DNA of 64,000 nucleotides, from contig CAWBEX010000007.1 of the NCBI GenBank assembly GCA_963787895.1, forward strand, positions 682,001-746,000, given 5' to 3'. The DNA comes from Anderseniella sp963787895. Lineage in GTDB: Bacteria; Pseudomonadota; Alphaproteobacteria; Rhizobiales; Aestuariivirgaceae. The translations under genes were made by a program, and so were the position numbers. Of this stretch, positions 36,054-45,507 are shown one piece after another (the first letter of the stretch is position 1; every line of letters starts with the position of its first letter). Below the pieces are notes generated by a model. It saw only the letters and a program-made list of their open reading frames with translations. It did no database searches and was not told the origin of the DNA.

Positions 36054-37187
36054 ATGGACAGGGAATTTCAAGCCGCGTTGCTCAAGAGCGATGCTGCTCC
36101 GCAGGATGCCAGTTCATTGCCGCCGGCTTGTTATGCTGAACAAACTGTCCTTGATGCTGAGTGCGCGACGTTGTTCCGCAGTGGGTGGATCGGGTTGGGC
36201 AGGGCGGACCGTGTACCATCTGCCGGCAGTTTTGCTGCGATGGAAATCGCAGGAGTGCCGTTGATCCTGTTGCGCGACCGGGAAGGCAGATTGCGCTGTT
36301 TTGCCAATTCCTGCCGCCATAGAGGCGCGTTGCTGCTTGCGGGTGAGGGGTCCACAAGGGGCATAAAGTGTCCGTTTCACGGCTGGAATTACCGGCTGGA
36401 CGGCACTCTCGCAGGTGCTCCCCGCATGGAAGCTGCCAACTGCTTCGACAATTCTGACAACGGCCTTGTCGAATTTGCATGTGCTGAGCGTCTCGGTTTC
36501 GCATTTGTTTGCATGGGCGCGCCGCCAACCGACATCGACCGGCATCTTGGTGATTTCGAGAATGTGCACCGGCCGTGGCCTGTCAGCACGCTGGTGACCA
36601 CGCGCCGTCGCGAGTTCGAGGTGCAATGCAACTGGAAGATCTTCCTGGATGTCTTCAACGAGTACTATCACCTGAACTATGTGCACCCCGACACTCTTGG
36701 CGCACTGTACGATGACCCCGACGCTGCAGACCTGATCGAAGGCGCATTTGCAACCCAGTTTGGTGAAACCCAGGGTACAGGCGGGTTGCTTGAAAGCCAG
36801 CAGAACCATGCCTTGCCCCTCATGCCCGGCCTGGAAGGGCGCCCGGCGCGCGGTACACGCTACACCTGGGTGTTTCCCAACATGGCCTTTGCTGCGAGCA
36901 CTGACGCACTTTGGCTCTATGAAGCATACCCGGTTGCTCCCAACCGCTGCCTGGTCAAGCAGAGCATCTGCTTTCCACCTGAGACGGTAGCAATGCCGGA
37001 TTTTGAATCCCATGCGGAGCGCTACTACGAGCGGTTTGACGCCGCGATTGACGAAGACATTGAAGCGCTGGAGGCCCAGCAGAGGGGAATCTCCTCGCCA
37101 TTTGCAAGGCAGGGCCGCTACCAGCCCTTGCTTGAGCCTAACGTGGCTGCATTCGCCCGGTGGTATTCCACTTTGATGCGCGCTTGA
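36054..37187 (+). CDS. Rieske non-heme iron oxygenase, alpha subunit (CntA/GbcA-like)
   Basis: A 377-residue terminal oxygenase. Rieske ligands are C87-x-H89 and C106-x2-H109 (CRHRGALLLAG, IKCPFHGWNY). The iron site is NWKIFLDVFNEYYHLNYVHP with His206 and His211. Glu203 occupies the position of the bridging acidic residue that is Glu in the carnitine oxygenase CntA and usually Asp in arene dioxygenases. A quaternary ammonium substrate such as carnitine or glycine betaine is therefore plausible. The pairing with an aldehyde dehydrogenase fits a CntA-type reaction, which yields an aldehyde. No reductase gene is nearby. Its stop abuts the stop of the convergent gene (TGATCA). Confidence 0.85.
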   Translation: MDREFQAALLKSDAAPQDASSLPPACYAEQTVLDAECATLFRSGWIGLGRADRVPSAGSFAAMEIAGVPLILLRDREGRLRCFANSCRHRGALLLAGEGSTRGIKCPFHGWNYRLDGTLAGAPRMEAANCFDNSDNGLVEFACAERLGFAFVCMGAPPTDIDRHLGDFENVHRPWPVSTLVTTRRREFEVQCNWKIFLDVFNEYYHLNYVHPDTLGALYDDPDAADLIEGAFATQFGETQGTGGLLESQQNHALPLMPGLEGRPARGTRYTWVFPNMAFAASTDALWLYEAYPVAPNRCLVKQSICFPPETVAMPDFESHAERYYERFDAAIDEDIEALEAQQRGISSPFARQGRYQPLLEPNVAAFARWYSTLMRA

Positions 37188-38300
37188 TCAGCGCGCGGCG
37201 AGGGCCTGCAAGGCATCGATCACGCGGGACGCATAGGTCTGGTCGTACCCGCTGTCGTTCTCCAGAACGCTCAAAAATGCGCACGATGTGGCCGTTTCCA
37301 TATCCACCAGCAGAAACTGGCCGCCATACCCGCCGTGGCCAATCCAGCGGCCATTGGTGAACAGGTGGTTTGAATATTTCATCCAGTCGCGTGGCGCCGC
37401 GAATGCAAGTGCTGCCCGGGATCGCGACTGTTCGATGAAGGTACCAGCGCCTGCCAGCTCATCACCTTTGCGCGCGAACAGCAGTCCGAAGCGCGCCAGG
37501 TCACGCGCCGTAAGGCAACCGCCGCCGGACAGTGCTGGAAAGCCGCTGCGGTCGGTACTCAGATAGAACGTGTTCTCGTAACCGGCTGCATCTGTGATGT
37601 CGCGCAACATTCCTGTCAGGCCGCCGCCGGTCACTTCATCGGCTATCCACGCCAGAACGTCCGTGTTGGCAGACTTGTAATCCACTACCTCGGATGGCGT
37701 TGCGCTGCCCCTGATTGTTTGCAGGTAGCTTCGCAGCGGTTGATCCGGTTGTGCTTCGCCCGGCAGCCTCCAACCTAGTGACACTTCATAATTGAAGGCG
37801 TCGCAGTCCGGGTCGTCGTAGTCTTCCGAGAAGTCGTTGACCACATTCATGTCCAGCAGCATTTGCAAAGTGGCACCCGCATATCCGCTGCTGATCTGCG
37901 GCAGGTAGTATTGCACCGGTTTTTCAACGTCGACAGAACCGATGGCAACCAGCTGGCCCATCACCAGGTTGATATGCATCTTGGTGATCGACTGGATTGA
38001 GTGCGGTTGCGAATGAGAAAAATCGGGCGCATAGGCCTCGAAGAGTATGTTGTCACCTCGCGCAACTACCAGAGCCGACAGCGGGGCAAGGCTGCGCAGG
38101 TAACCTGCCTCTTCGCTATCCGCAATTGCCTTGCTGGTGTTGGTGCCAAGTTCCAGTACGTTGGCAGATCGCATGGTAAGCGCCTGGCGGAACAGGGAAT
38201 GAGCATTGTGAAATCCGTGCCGTCTGCTCGCAGGCTGGTTCCAGCGTTGCTTGTTGTCCTTGCCGGTAACGAGGTCTGGATTGGGCACCCGCTTGGTCAT
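37188..38300 (-). CDS. Class C beta-lactamase-family serine hydrolase
   Basis: A 370-residue serine hydrolase with the SxxK motif at Ser104-Lys107 (QSITKMH). A Tyr-centred second motif is visible in DYKSANTDVLAW, and HGGYGGQ stands in the KTG position. No signal peptide is evident, so it is probably cytoplasmic. In catabolic operons such enzymes cleave esters or amides, and sometimes thioesters. It could replace the carnitinyl-CoA thioesterase that is not otherwise visible here; this is speculative. It overlaps the CoA-ligase gene by four bases. Confidence 0.82.
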   Translation of the reverse strand: MTKRVPNPDLVTGKDNKQRWNQPASRRHGFHNAHSLFRQALTMRSANVLELGTNTSKAIADSEEAGYLRSLAPLSALVVARGDNILFEAYAPDFSHSQPHSIQSITKMHINLVMGQLVAIGSVDVEKPVQYYLPQISSGYAGATLQMLLDMNVVNDFSEDYDDPDCDAFNYEVSLGWRLPGEAQPDQPLRSYLQTIRGSATPSEVVDYKSANTDVLAWIADEVTGGGLTGMLRDITDAAGYENTFYLSTDRSGFPALSGGGCLTARDLARFGLLFARKGDELAGAGTFIEQSRSRAALAFAAPRDWMKYSNHLFTNGRWIGHGGYGGQFLLVDMETATSCAFLSVLENDSGYDQTYASRVIDALQALAAR

Positions 38301-40393
38301 GCCCGCTGATCCACGTGAATTAGAGCATCGACTGCGCAGATCGTGTCCGGATAGATGAACATCGGATTTATCTCAACCTCGGTAATTGTTTCCTTTTCTT
38401 GCTCCACCAGGTGTGCAAGCCGCAGCAGCTCACGCGAAACCACCTCCAGGTTCACTGCAGGACGCCCACGAAAACCGCACAACAGCCGGGCAACCTTCAG
38501 GCCCTGCAAGGCGCGACGGATGTCTTCTTCGTTGCAAGGCAACAACAACGTGGCTGAGTCTGCGACCAGCTCAACCAGAATGCCGCCACTGCCGATGGTC
38601 ATGGCAAGTCCGAATTGGTCATCCCGCCGAACGCTCACGATCAATTCCGCAACCGGGGCTGGTTGCATCTGTTCAACCAGGAATGTCGCGGTCACAGCAT
38701 CTGCATGCCAGGCTGCAACGTCGCTCTGCATCTTGGCGACAGCTGCCGACACCTCCGCTTCCGATTGCAGTCCGAGCGCCACGGCTCCGGCCTCGGTCTT
38801 GTGCAGCAGCATCGGGCCAACCATCTTCAACGCAACAGGAAACCCAAGCCCGGCCGCAGCCGCAGGCGCCTCTGCCGCACTGCAGACCGTGCCGTGCGGC
38901 ACATTGATGCCTGCACGCGCAATCACAGCCTTCGCGTTTGCCTCATCGCAGGCATCCGCCTTGCCGGATGCAGGCACCGTCAGCAAATTTGGCTGCTCGC
39001 CATTGCCCAATCGCTGGCGTACTTCACCCCACCATGCAGCAGCCGAAATGGCTTCCAGCGTTTCATTGATGCCCTGCATCGGGGCAATGCCACGGGCAAC
39101 AAGATGTTCGCGCGTTGCTGCGTCCATGTTTTCCGGCAACGTGCTGCATATCGCGGCAGGCACCCCGGCCTCTATTGCAGCATCACAAAAGGCACCTGCA
39201 TCAGCCAGGTAGAAAGGCCGCGATTCATCCAGCCCCGCCGCTGGATAATCCTGCACCAGTACCGCGGCATCAAACCCGTCGGCCAGCGCGGCGTGGAATA
39301 CCGGGCGTGTCATCTCTGCCTGGCCCCAGATCGGTGTCGTGTAATCCAGCGGGTTGGACACAGTGGCAATTGCAGGCAAGAGCCTGCGCAAAGTGTTGGT
39401 AGTCGCAGGCTGGTGTGCCGGAAAATTCAGGCCGATTTTTTCACCATGGTCCGCCAGCATAGTCGCGCCACCGCCCGAACAGGTGAAACCTGCAACCTTG
39501 TTGCCCGCAGGGATGCCGGTAACGCAGATGAATTTGAGCGTCTCGAGAAGCGCCGCAGGACTGTATACCCTGATCACGCCGCTACGCTGGAACAGCGCAT
39601 CATACAGATCGTCTTCGCCTGACAGGGACCCGGTGTGGCTGCTGGTCAGCGCCTTGCCGATAGCCGACGAGCCGGTCTTCAGTGCGACAACCGGTTTGCC
39701 CAGCCGGGTGGCCTTGATACAAGCTCGGGCAAATGCCGGCACGTCGCGCAGTCCTTCGATGTGCAGCCCAATGGCCCGCACTTCTGCCTGTTCACACAAG
39801 TGATTTACCAGTTTTTCGATGGTGATCACCGCCTGGTTGCCCATTGAAATCATGTGTGTCAGCGGCAATGAACGTTGGCTCATGGTCAGGTCGGACGACA
39901 ACATGCCTGACTGGGTTATGATGGCTGCACCATAGCCAGGTGTTGCGCCGCCGTGGGCAAACGGCCACATCGCCGCGCGTGACAGGTAGTTTATCACCCC
40001 GTAGCAATTGGGCCCGATGAGCGCCATTTCACCGGCTGCAGCAATCAGGTCCCGTTCAGCCTGTTGACCGTCAGCACCGGCTTCTGCGAAGCCCGCCGTA
40101 TAGCACACGATGCCGCCTGCGCCGCGCGCATTGAGCTGACCTATCGTGTCAATCGCTTGCGCAACAGGCACCGCCAGGAACACCGCATCAGGCGCTTCCG
40201 GCAAGTCCGCGATACTGGCAAAACATGGGTGGCCTGCCATTTCCGGCCGCTTCGGGTTGATCGGCCAGATTGCACCCGGAAAGCCGATGCGATGAGCCTC
40301 GCCGATGGCAATGGCTGCATCGCGTCCGCCCACGAAGGCAATGTGGCGCGGCTTGAGCAGCCGGTCCAGATTGGCACGCTGTCGTGGTGTCAT
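38297..40393 (-). CDS. Acetate--CoA ligase (NDP-forming) family acyl-CoA synthetase
   Basis: A 698-residue single-chain NDP-forming acyl-CoA synthetase. The N-terminal CoA-binding domain starts at RHIAFVGGRDAAIAI. The middle ligase domain contains ALTSSHTGSLSGEDDLYDALF. The C-terminal ATP-grasp domain has FPVALKMVGPMLLHKTEAGAVALGL. It probably activates a carboxylate entering the operon's beta-oxidation-like steps, for example gamma-butyrobetaine. ATG 40393 overlaps the acyl-CoA dehydrogenase stop by four bases. The longer form from 40459 is unlikely. Confidence 0.88.
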   Translation of the reverse strand: MTPRQRANLDRLLKPRHIAFVGGRDAAIAIGEAHRIGFPGAIWPINPKRPEMAGHPCFASIADLPEAPDAVFLAVPVAQAIDTIGQLNARGAGGIVCYTAGFAEAGADGQQAERDLIAAAGEMALIGPNCYGVINYLSRAAMWPFAHGGATPGYGAAIITQSGMLSSDLTMSQRSLPLTHMISMGNQAVITIEKLVNHLCEQAEVRAIGLHIEGLRDVPAFARACIKATRLGKPVVALKTGSSAIGKALTSSHTGSLSGEDDLYDALFQRSGVIRVYSPAALLETLKFICVTGIPAGNKVAGFTCSGGGATMLADHGEKIGLNFPAHQPATTNTLRRLLPAIATVSNPLDYTTPIWGQAEMTRPVFHAALADGFDAAVLVQDYPAAGLDESRPFYLADAGAFCDAAIEAGVPAAICSTLPENMDAATREHLVARGIAPMQGINETLEAISAAAWWGEVRQRLGNGEQPNLLTVPASGKADACDEANAKAVIARAGINVPHGTVCSAAEAPAAAAGLGFPVALKMVGPMLLHKTEAGAVALGLQSEAEVSAAVAKMQSDVAAWHADAVTATFLVEQMQPAPVAELIVSVRRDDQFGLAMTIGSGGILVELVADSATLLLPCNEEDIRRALQGLKVARLLCGFRGRPAVNLEVVSRELLRLAHLVEQEKETITEVEINPMFIYPDTICAVDALIHVDQRA

Positions 40394-41550
40394 GCGCCAA
40401 GTGGCCTCAACATGCTGCGTGAGATGATGTGGCGCTGGATTTCCGAAGTCCCGTCCCAAATGCGTTCCAGGCGCGAGTCACGCCACAGGCGCTGGATCGG
40501 AAATTCTTCCATCAACCCCATGCCGCCGAAAATCTGCACGGCGTCGTCGGCCACCCGATTGAGCATTTCCGAGCAGAATACCTTCACCATCGCCGCATCT
40601 GCATCACTCATCACACCGGCCTCGGCGCGTTGCACCGCGTCAGCAACCATCAGGTCGCCGGTGCGTACCCCGATAGCCATATCCGCCAGCTTGAATCCAA
40701 CTCCCTGAAACTTGCCAATCGCCTGACCGAACTGCTGGCGCGTCGCAGCCCATTCGGTCGCCATGTCCATGATCCGTTCGGCCTTGCCACAGCAGGTGGC
40801 GCCTACCCAGATGCGGCCCATGCCAAGCCATTTTCCAGCCAGCGCTAGTCCATTGCCTTCCTCGCCAAGAACCTGGTCGGGGCCTAGCCGCACGTCATCA
40901 AAGTTGAGCTGGAATGTCTTGTAACCGCGATAGGATACACATTTCGTGCCTTCTTTGAGGGTGAAGCCAGGCGTGCCGGTATCGACCAGGAATGCAGTGA
41001 TGCGCTTGCGCGTCCCGCGCGGAGTTTCGTCGGTGCCGGTTACCGCAAAAACTATGGCGAAATCCGCCATGCACGGGCCTGAAATGAAATGCTTGGAACC
41101 ATTGAGAATCCAGTCGTCGCCGTCGCGCCGCGCATTGGATTTCATGCTCATCACGTCTGAGCCTGCTTCCGGCTCTGTCAACGCGAACAGTTCACGCTTA
41201 TCGCCGCTCACGCATGGCAGCAAGTACCGCTCGATCTGGTCGTCTTCGCAAGCCAGCAGGATCTCGGTCGGTCTGGCTATCCACGAGTGAAGCGCATGGC
41301 TGGTCTTGCCGTACTCCCGTTCCATGAGTGACATCGCACGCTTGTCGAGACCTCCGCCGCCAATGTTTTCCGGCAGGTTGGCAGCATACAATCCGGCTTC
41401 CTTTGATCGTTTTTCAATCTGACGACCAAGCTCGTCCGGCACCTCTCCCAGTTTGTCTACATGGTCTTCATGCGGAAAAATCTCTGCTTCCATGAAGGCG
41501 CGAACGGTGTCGAGCAGCATTTCGTTTTCATGCGACATCGGCAATGTCAT
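40390..41550 (-). CDS. Acyl-CoA dehydrogenase, possibly gamma-butyrobetainyl-CoA dehydrogenase
   Basis: A 386-residue FAD enzyme of the acyl-CoA dehydrogenase family. Signatures are FALTEPEAGSDVMSMKSNARR, the FAD and substrate segment TRQQFGQAIGKFQGVGFKLADM and the C-terminal QIFGGMGLMEEFPIQRLWRDSRLERIWDGTSEIQRHI. It would introduce the 2,3-double bond into a CoA thioester. In the proposed route it makes crotonobetainyl-CoA for the CaiD-like hydratase. It is coupled to the CoA-ligase gene by a four-base overlap and lies 19 bases from the permease gene. Confidence 0.88.
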   Translation of the reverse strand: MTLPMSHENEMLLDTVRAFMEAEIFPHEDHVDKLGEVPDELGRQIEKRSKEAGLYAANLPENIGGGGLDKRAMSLMEREYGKTSHALHSWIARPTEILLACEDDQIERYLLPCVSGDKRELFALTEPEAGSDVMSMKSNARRDGDDWILNGSKHFISGPCMADFAIVFAVTGTDETPRGTRKRITAFLVDTGTPGFTLKEGTKCVSYRGYKTFQLNFDDVRLGPDQVLGEEGNGLALAGKWLGMGRIWVGATCCGKAERIMDMATEWAATRQQFGQAIGKFQGVGFKLADMAIGVRTGDLMVADAVQRAEAGVMSDADAAMVKVFCSEMLNRVADDAVQIFGGMGLMEEFPIQRLWRDSRLERIWDGTSEIQRHIISRSMLRPLGA

Positions 41551-41569
41551 CGTATGGCTCTCCGGATGT

Positions 41570-42364
41570 TCAGTTGCTTGCGTTGGCGCGGCTTCGCGCC
41601 AGCGCTGCGTAGACGGTGAATGCGATGAGGGTAATGGCTATGAGTACCACTGCAGCAGCTGCGACGGTTGGGTCGGTGTTCTCGCGGATGCCGTTCCACA
41701 TGCGCCTCGGCAGCGTGTAGACCGAGAACTTGGATATGAACAGCGCCACGACAATCTCGTCCCACGAAAGAATGAAGGAGAACACAGCGCCGGCATAAAT
41801 GCCTGGCCGGATCGACGGCAGAATGACTCTCCACAACGTCGTTCGCATGGATGCGCCCAGATTGCGTGACGCCTGTTCCAGTTTCGGGTCGAAGTTGGCC
41901 AGTGAGGCAGAAACCGTGATCAGCACCATAGGTGCGGCCAGGATTGTGTGCGCAAGGATCAGCCCGGCATAGGTGTCCAGCAGCCGCAAGGGAATCCACA
42001 GCCGGTAAAATGCCATCGCGGAGATGATCGGCGGAATGATCAGTGGCAGCAGTAGAACAGCGCGGATCAGTTCGCTGAAACGATTGGAAATCCGCCACAA
42101 CCCAATAGCGCACAGTGTTCCGATCAATGTCGCCAGAGCCGCAGAAGCCACGGCAATAACGGTGCTTTGCCAGAAGCTCGACATCCATCCTGCACTGTTG
42201 AACAGATACTCGAAATGGCGCAGCGAATAGTCGCCGTCGGGCATTGAAAGAAACCGCTTCGGCGTCAGGGAAACAGGAATCGCCACTAGCGCAGGCGCAA
42301 CCAGAAAGATGAGGATCATCCAGGTTGCCGTGCGCCGCATGATGCTGCTTGCCGCAGTTGTCAT
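41570..42364 (-). CDS. Polyamine/betaine-type ABC transporter permease, PotC class
   Basis: A 264-residue inner-membrane permease with six hydrophobic segments and the EAA loop LEQASRNLGASMRTTLWRVILPSIRPG. It overlaps the preceding permease gene by four bases. It is the last transporter gene before the acyl-CoA dehydrogenase gene, so uptake and activation of the substrate are co-expressed. A slightly longer ORF in another frame over the same span is a shadow. Confidence 0.9.
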   Translation of the reverse strand: MTTAASSIMRRTATWMILIFLVAPALVAIPVSLTPKRFLSMPDGDYSLRHFEYLFNSAGWMSSFWQSTVIAVASAALATLIGTLCAIGLWRISNRFSELIRAVLLLPLIIPPIISAMAFYRLWIPLRLLDTYAGLILAHTILAAPMVLITVSASLANFDPKLEQASRNLGASMRTTLWRVILPSIRPGIYAGAVFSFILSWDEIVVALFISKFSVYTLPRRMWNGIRENTDPTVAAAAVVLIAITLIAFTVYAALARSRANASN

Positions 42365-43209
42365 CGTCCGGCTCCACCAAAGATTGTCCCCAGGTTCATG
42401 AACCTGTTCATCACAACCAGCATGATCAGCACACCCGCCAGCATGAGTGCCGCAAGCATGGCTGCGGTGCCCCAGCGCAGGGTCACCAGAATTTGTACGG
42501 AAATATACTCCGCAATCATCAACACCTTGCCGCCACCCAGAATCGCCGGGGTCACGTAAAATCCGAGGGAGATGATAAACACCAGTATGGATGCGGCCAC
42601 GATGCCCGGCTTGGTAAGTGGCAGGTAGATGCGCATGAACGTCTGCACATTGGTCGCGCCCAGGCTGCGTGAGGCGTTCATGACACGCCGGTCAAGCCCC
42701 TGCATGTTGGCCAGCAGCGGCAATACGGCATATGGAACCATGTACTGCACCATGCCGATCAGCACACCCAGTTCGTTTCTCATGAATGCGATGGGCTCGC
42801 TTATCAGGTGCAGGTCCGCCATGGCATTGTTGATGACGCCGTTATTGCCCAGAAGCATGATCCAGGCGAACGTGCGCACCAGCACTGATATCCAGAACGA
42901 CATCAGCACGAATGTAAGCATCCAGCTTTTTTCCCGGTCCAGCGCGTGCACAACCGTGTAGGCAATAAGATAGCCAAGCATAACACTGACGAGCGTAGTG
43001 ATCGCGCATGTGCGCAATGTCGTCATGATGATCCGCACCAGAGAGTCGCTCTCAAACAGCTTGGCGTAGTTGCCAATGCCGGGCTTGGGGTCGGTGAAGC
43101 TCAGCCAGAGAATGTTTGCTATGGGCCCCAGATACAGCAATGCCACTACTGCCAGAAAGGGCAGCACCAGAAGCCAGTACGGGTTCACATATCTTGCTAG
43201 CGCAATCAT
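42361..43209 (-). CDS. Polyamine/betaine-type ABC transporter permease, PotB class
   Basis: A 282-residue inner-membrane permease. The EAA loop reads VMNASRSLGATNVQTFMRIYLPLTKPG. ATG 43209 (MIALARYVNPYWLLV) is preferred because it puts the first membrane helix at the N-terminus. The longer frame from 43263 would run through the hairpin at 43241. It pairs with the PotC-class permease of the same operon. Confidence 0.88.
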   Translation of the reverse strand: MIALARYVNPYWLLVLPFLAVVALLYLGPIANILWLSFTDPKPGIGNYAKLFESDSLVRIIMTTLRTCAITTLVSVMLGYLIAYTVVHALDREKSWMLTFVLMSFWISVLVRTFAWIMLLGNNGVINNAMADLHLISEPIAFMRNELGVLIGMVQYMVPYAVLPLLANMQGLDRRVMNASRSLGATNVQTFMRIYLPLTKPGIVAASILVFIISLGFYVTPAILGGGKVLMIAEYISVQILVTLRWGTAAMLAALMLAGVLIMLVVMNRFMNLGTIFGGAGR

Positions 43210-43240
43210 CACTTCAGCATCAGCCGTCAGTTGAAGAAAT

Positions 43241-43268
43241 GCCCTGTGCCGCTTGCACGGCACAGGGC
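43241..43268 (-). repeat. Strong hairpin after binding-protein gene
   Basis: An 11-bp perfect stem (43241-43251 with 43258-43268) with a 6-base loop follows the stop of the binding-protein gene. It sits at the same place as the hairpins at 3135 and 27896 and lacks a T-run. Confidence 0.7.
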
Positions 43269-43282
43269 AGGGAGGGGACGCC

Positions 43283-44392
43283 TTAGCTTATGGCGTCCAG
43301 AAAAGCGTTCACGGTGTCGCCACCATGATCGGCCCACCAAACCGGGTCATTGAACACCACGTTGTTGATGTTTTTCTCCGAAGTGATTGCATAGTCCTGT
43401 TGTTCTGCAGGTATCTGCGCAAAAGCCTCCGGGTTGGATGGGGTCATGCCAAGGCAATCAAGCAGGCCAAGCTGTGGCTGCACATCTTGCGCGGTGCGAA
43501 TGAACTTCATCACGTTGTCACGGCCGGCCGGGTTGCCTTTCGGCACCAGGTAGGCGCCAGGCATGGCGAGAGCTTCATTCATCACCAGCTTGAAGCGGCC
43601 GTTGGTATCGGCTTCGATCTGCTTGCCGCGGTTCTGCCAGATCATGCCCATCACGACTTCGTTGTTCACGATCATCGAGTGGGCTTCTGAACCTGAACCC
43701 CAGTACAGGCTATCGGCCTTGATTGACTTGATCTTCTCCAGCGCCCGCGGCACATCGCACGGATACAGGGCTTCCTTGGTAACACCATCAGCAAGCAGCG
43801 CTCCTTCGATGGCACCGTTCGCCCACTTGTACAAAGACCGTTTGCCGGGGAATTTGGCCGTGTCAAAGAAGTCAGCCCATGAGTTCGGCGGGCCGTCCTT
43901 GAAAGCTTCGGTATCGTACATGAACGCGTAGCCATAGAAGATAATCGAGATACCGTAGTCCCAGGCAAAGCCATCGATCACCTTGGTCTTGTCCACGATA
44001 TTGTAGTCGATGAACTCAAGGTGGCCGGACTTGCCCAGTGCAATGGCGTCGAATGCGTCGGCGTCGCATACGTCTGCTGTAACATTGCCGGAATCGACCA
44101 TCTCCTTGATCTTGCCTTGCAGCGGGCCCGACGTGTCGAACTTCAGTGGCAGACCGGTGGCAGCCGTGAACGGCTCTCCAATGGCCTTGCCGTGGCAGGT
44201 CTCAGAGGTGCCCCCCCAGTTCCACAGCACTATCTCGTTTGCTGCAGCATGTGCATCGCCGGCACCAACTGCCAGCGAGGCCACGCCGGCCATGCCGCAC
44301 AGCGCAAGAAAGCTGCGTCTGTCCAGTTTTCCAGCCTTGAAGTCATGAGCCGCCTTGTAGACAGCTTCGCGCATGAATTGCTTGTCTTGCAT
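43283..44392 (-). CDS. Polyamine/betaine-type ABC transporter periplasmic binding protein
   Basis: A 369-residue solute-binding protein with a twin-arginine signal placed after a polar lead (LDRRSFLALCGMAGVASLAVG, mature near AHAAAN). The family start EIVLWNWGGTSETCHGKA is seen. The long polar N-terminus is typical of Tat substrates. The ligand is probably the compound degraded by the flanking enzymes, for example carnitine or gamma-butyrobetaine. It lies between the ATPase and permease genes, which is an unusual order within the operon. ATG 44392 is chosen because the 44464 form adds an implausible lead. Confidence 0.87.
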   Translation of the reverse strand: MQDKQFMREAVYKAAHDFKAGKLDRRSFLALCGMAGVASLAVGAGDAHAAANEIVLWNWGGTSETCHGKAIGEPFTAATGLPLKFDTSGPLQGKIKEMVDSGNVTADVCDADAFDAIALGKSGHLEFIDYNIVDKTKVIDGFAWDYGISIIFYGYAFMYDTEAFKDGPPNSWADFFDTAKFPGKRSLYKWANGAIEGALLADGVTKEALYPCDVPRALEKIKSIKADSLYWGSGSEAHSMIVNNEVVMGMIWQNRGKQIEADTNGRFKLVMNEALAMPGAYLVPKGNPAGRDNVMKFIRTAQDVQPQLGLLDCLGMTPSNPEAFAQIPAEQQDYAITSEKNINNVVFNDPVWWADHGGDTVNAFLDAIS

Positions 44393-44493
44393 TCTCGGTT
44401 TCCTCCTTGTGTGCAACTTGGCACATTTGTTGAAGTCGGGCGCCCCGGCTGGTTCCGGGCTCAATTTTTGCGGATCTTGTGTCCGCTGATAAA

Positions 44494-45507
44494 TTAGTAA
44501 TCTGCCTTTACCTCCACGGCGGCGGCATCGCTCCAGCTCAGGTCAACTTGCTGGCCCTTTGAAAATGTGTGGGGCGTGCGCCACGTATCTGCCGATACCT
44601 CAATTCCGTCAGTGCCTTTCGCATCGACGACCATCAGCAGGCTGGAACCCAGATATGTGACAGTGCGCACAGCACCGGTGATCTTGTTTTTGCCATTGCC
44701 TTTGCCCTTCGGCGCGACGTCAATCTTTTCCGGTCGCAACGCAAATACCTTGCTGCCGCGCCGAATGAAGTTGCTCTTGCCGAGGAACCCGGCAGCAAAC
44801 ACCGAGGACGGCCTTTCATATAATTCCTCAGGTGATCCAACCTGGACAATTTCGCCATGGTTCATGATCACCACCCGGTCAGACATCGACAGGGCTTCTT
44901 CCTGATCGTGTGTCACGTAAATAAACGTGGTGCCGACGCGGGTGTGGATATCCTTGAGCTGGGCCTGCACCTCAACGCGCAATTTCTTGTCGAGCGCCCC
45001 CAACGGTTCGTCCAGCAACAATACCTTGGGCGCAAAGCACAATGCCCTGGCCAGGGCAACGCGCTGCTGCTGGCCGCCGGACAGTTGTTTTGGAAGCCGG
45101 TCGCCAAGCGACTGCAGCTGCACAAGCTCCAGCATCTCGTCGACCCTCTCGGTAATCTCCGCGCGTGGGCGTTTGCGGACGGCCAGCGGGTAACCAATGT
45201 TCTGGCGGACCGTCATGTGCGGAAACAGGGCGTAGCCTTGAAACACCATGCCGAAGTTGCGCCGCTCAGCGGGAATGTCGGTGATGGAAGCGCCCGCCAT
45301 GCTGATGTCACCGGCGCTGACGTCTTCGAACCCGGCTATCATCATCAGCAGTGTTGTCTTGCCCGAGCCTGAGGGCCCGAGCAATGTCAGGAATTCGCCT
45401 GGCTGAATGCTCAGGTTCACGCCGTCAACTGCAACCACATCACCAAACCGTTTGGTTACGTCAGTCAACTTAAGCACTGCAGTGTTATGCCCGGCAGCCT
45501 TGTCCAC
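44494..45507 (-). CDS. Polyamine/betaine-type ABC transporter ATP-binding protein
   Basis: A 337-residue ATPase with Walker A GPSGSGKTT, signature LSGGQQQR, Walker B VLLLDEPLGALD, H-loop THDQEEA and a TOBE domain (FALRPEKIDVA). It starts at GTG 45507, whose first base is the last base of the BKACE stop codon (TAGTG), so translation is coupled to BKACE. Confidence 0.92.
   Translation of the reverse strand: MDKAAGHNTAVLKLTDVTKRFGDVVAVDGVNLSIQPGEFLTLLGPSGSGKTTLLMMIAGFEDVSAGDISMAGASITDIPAERRNFGMVFQGYALFPHMTVRQNIGYPLAVRKRPRAEITERVDEMLELVQLQSLGDRLPKQLSGGQQQRVALARALCFAPKVLLLDEPLGALDKKLRVEVQAQLKDIHTRVGTTFIYVTHDQEEALSMSDRVVIMNHGEIVQVGSPEELYERPSSVFAAGFLGKSNFIRRGSKVFALRPEKIDVAPKGKGNGKNKITGAVRTVTYLGSSLLMVVDAKGTDGIEVSADTWRTPHTFSKGQQVDLSWSDAAAVEVKADY

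Noticed and set aside
36114..37013. Antisense ORF opposite the second Rieske gene
   Set aside because: The opposite strand carries all Rieske and iron ligands; this frame shows none.
41547..42380. Minus-strand ORF of 277 residues slightly longer than the permease ORF in the same place
   Set aside because: Composition is rich in Cys, His and Arg with no family likeness; the overlapping frame encodes a clear permease.
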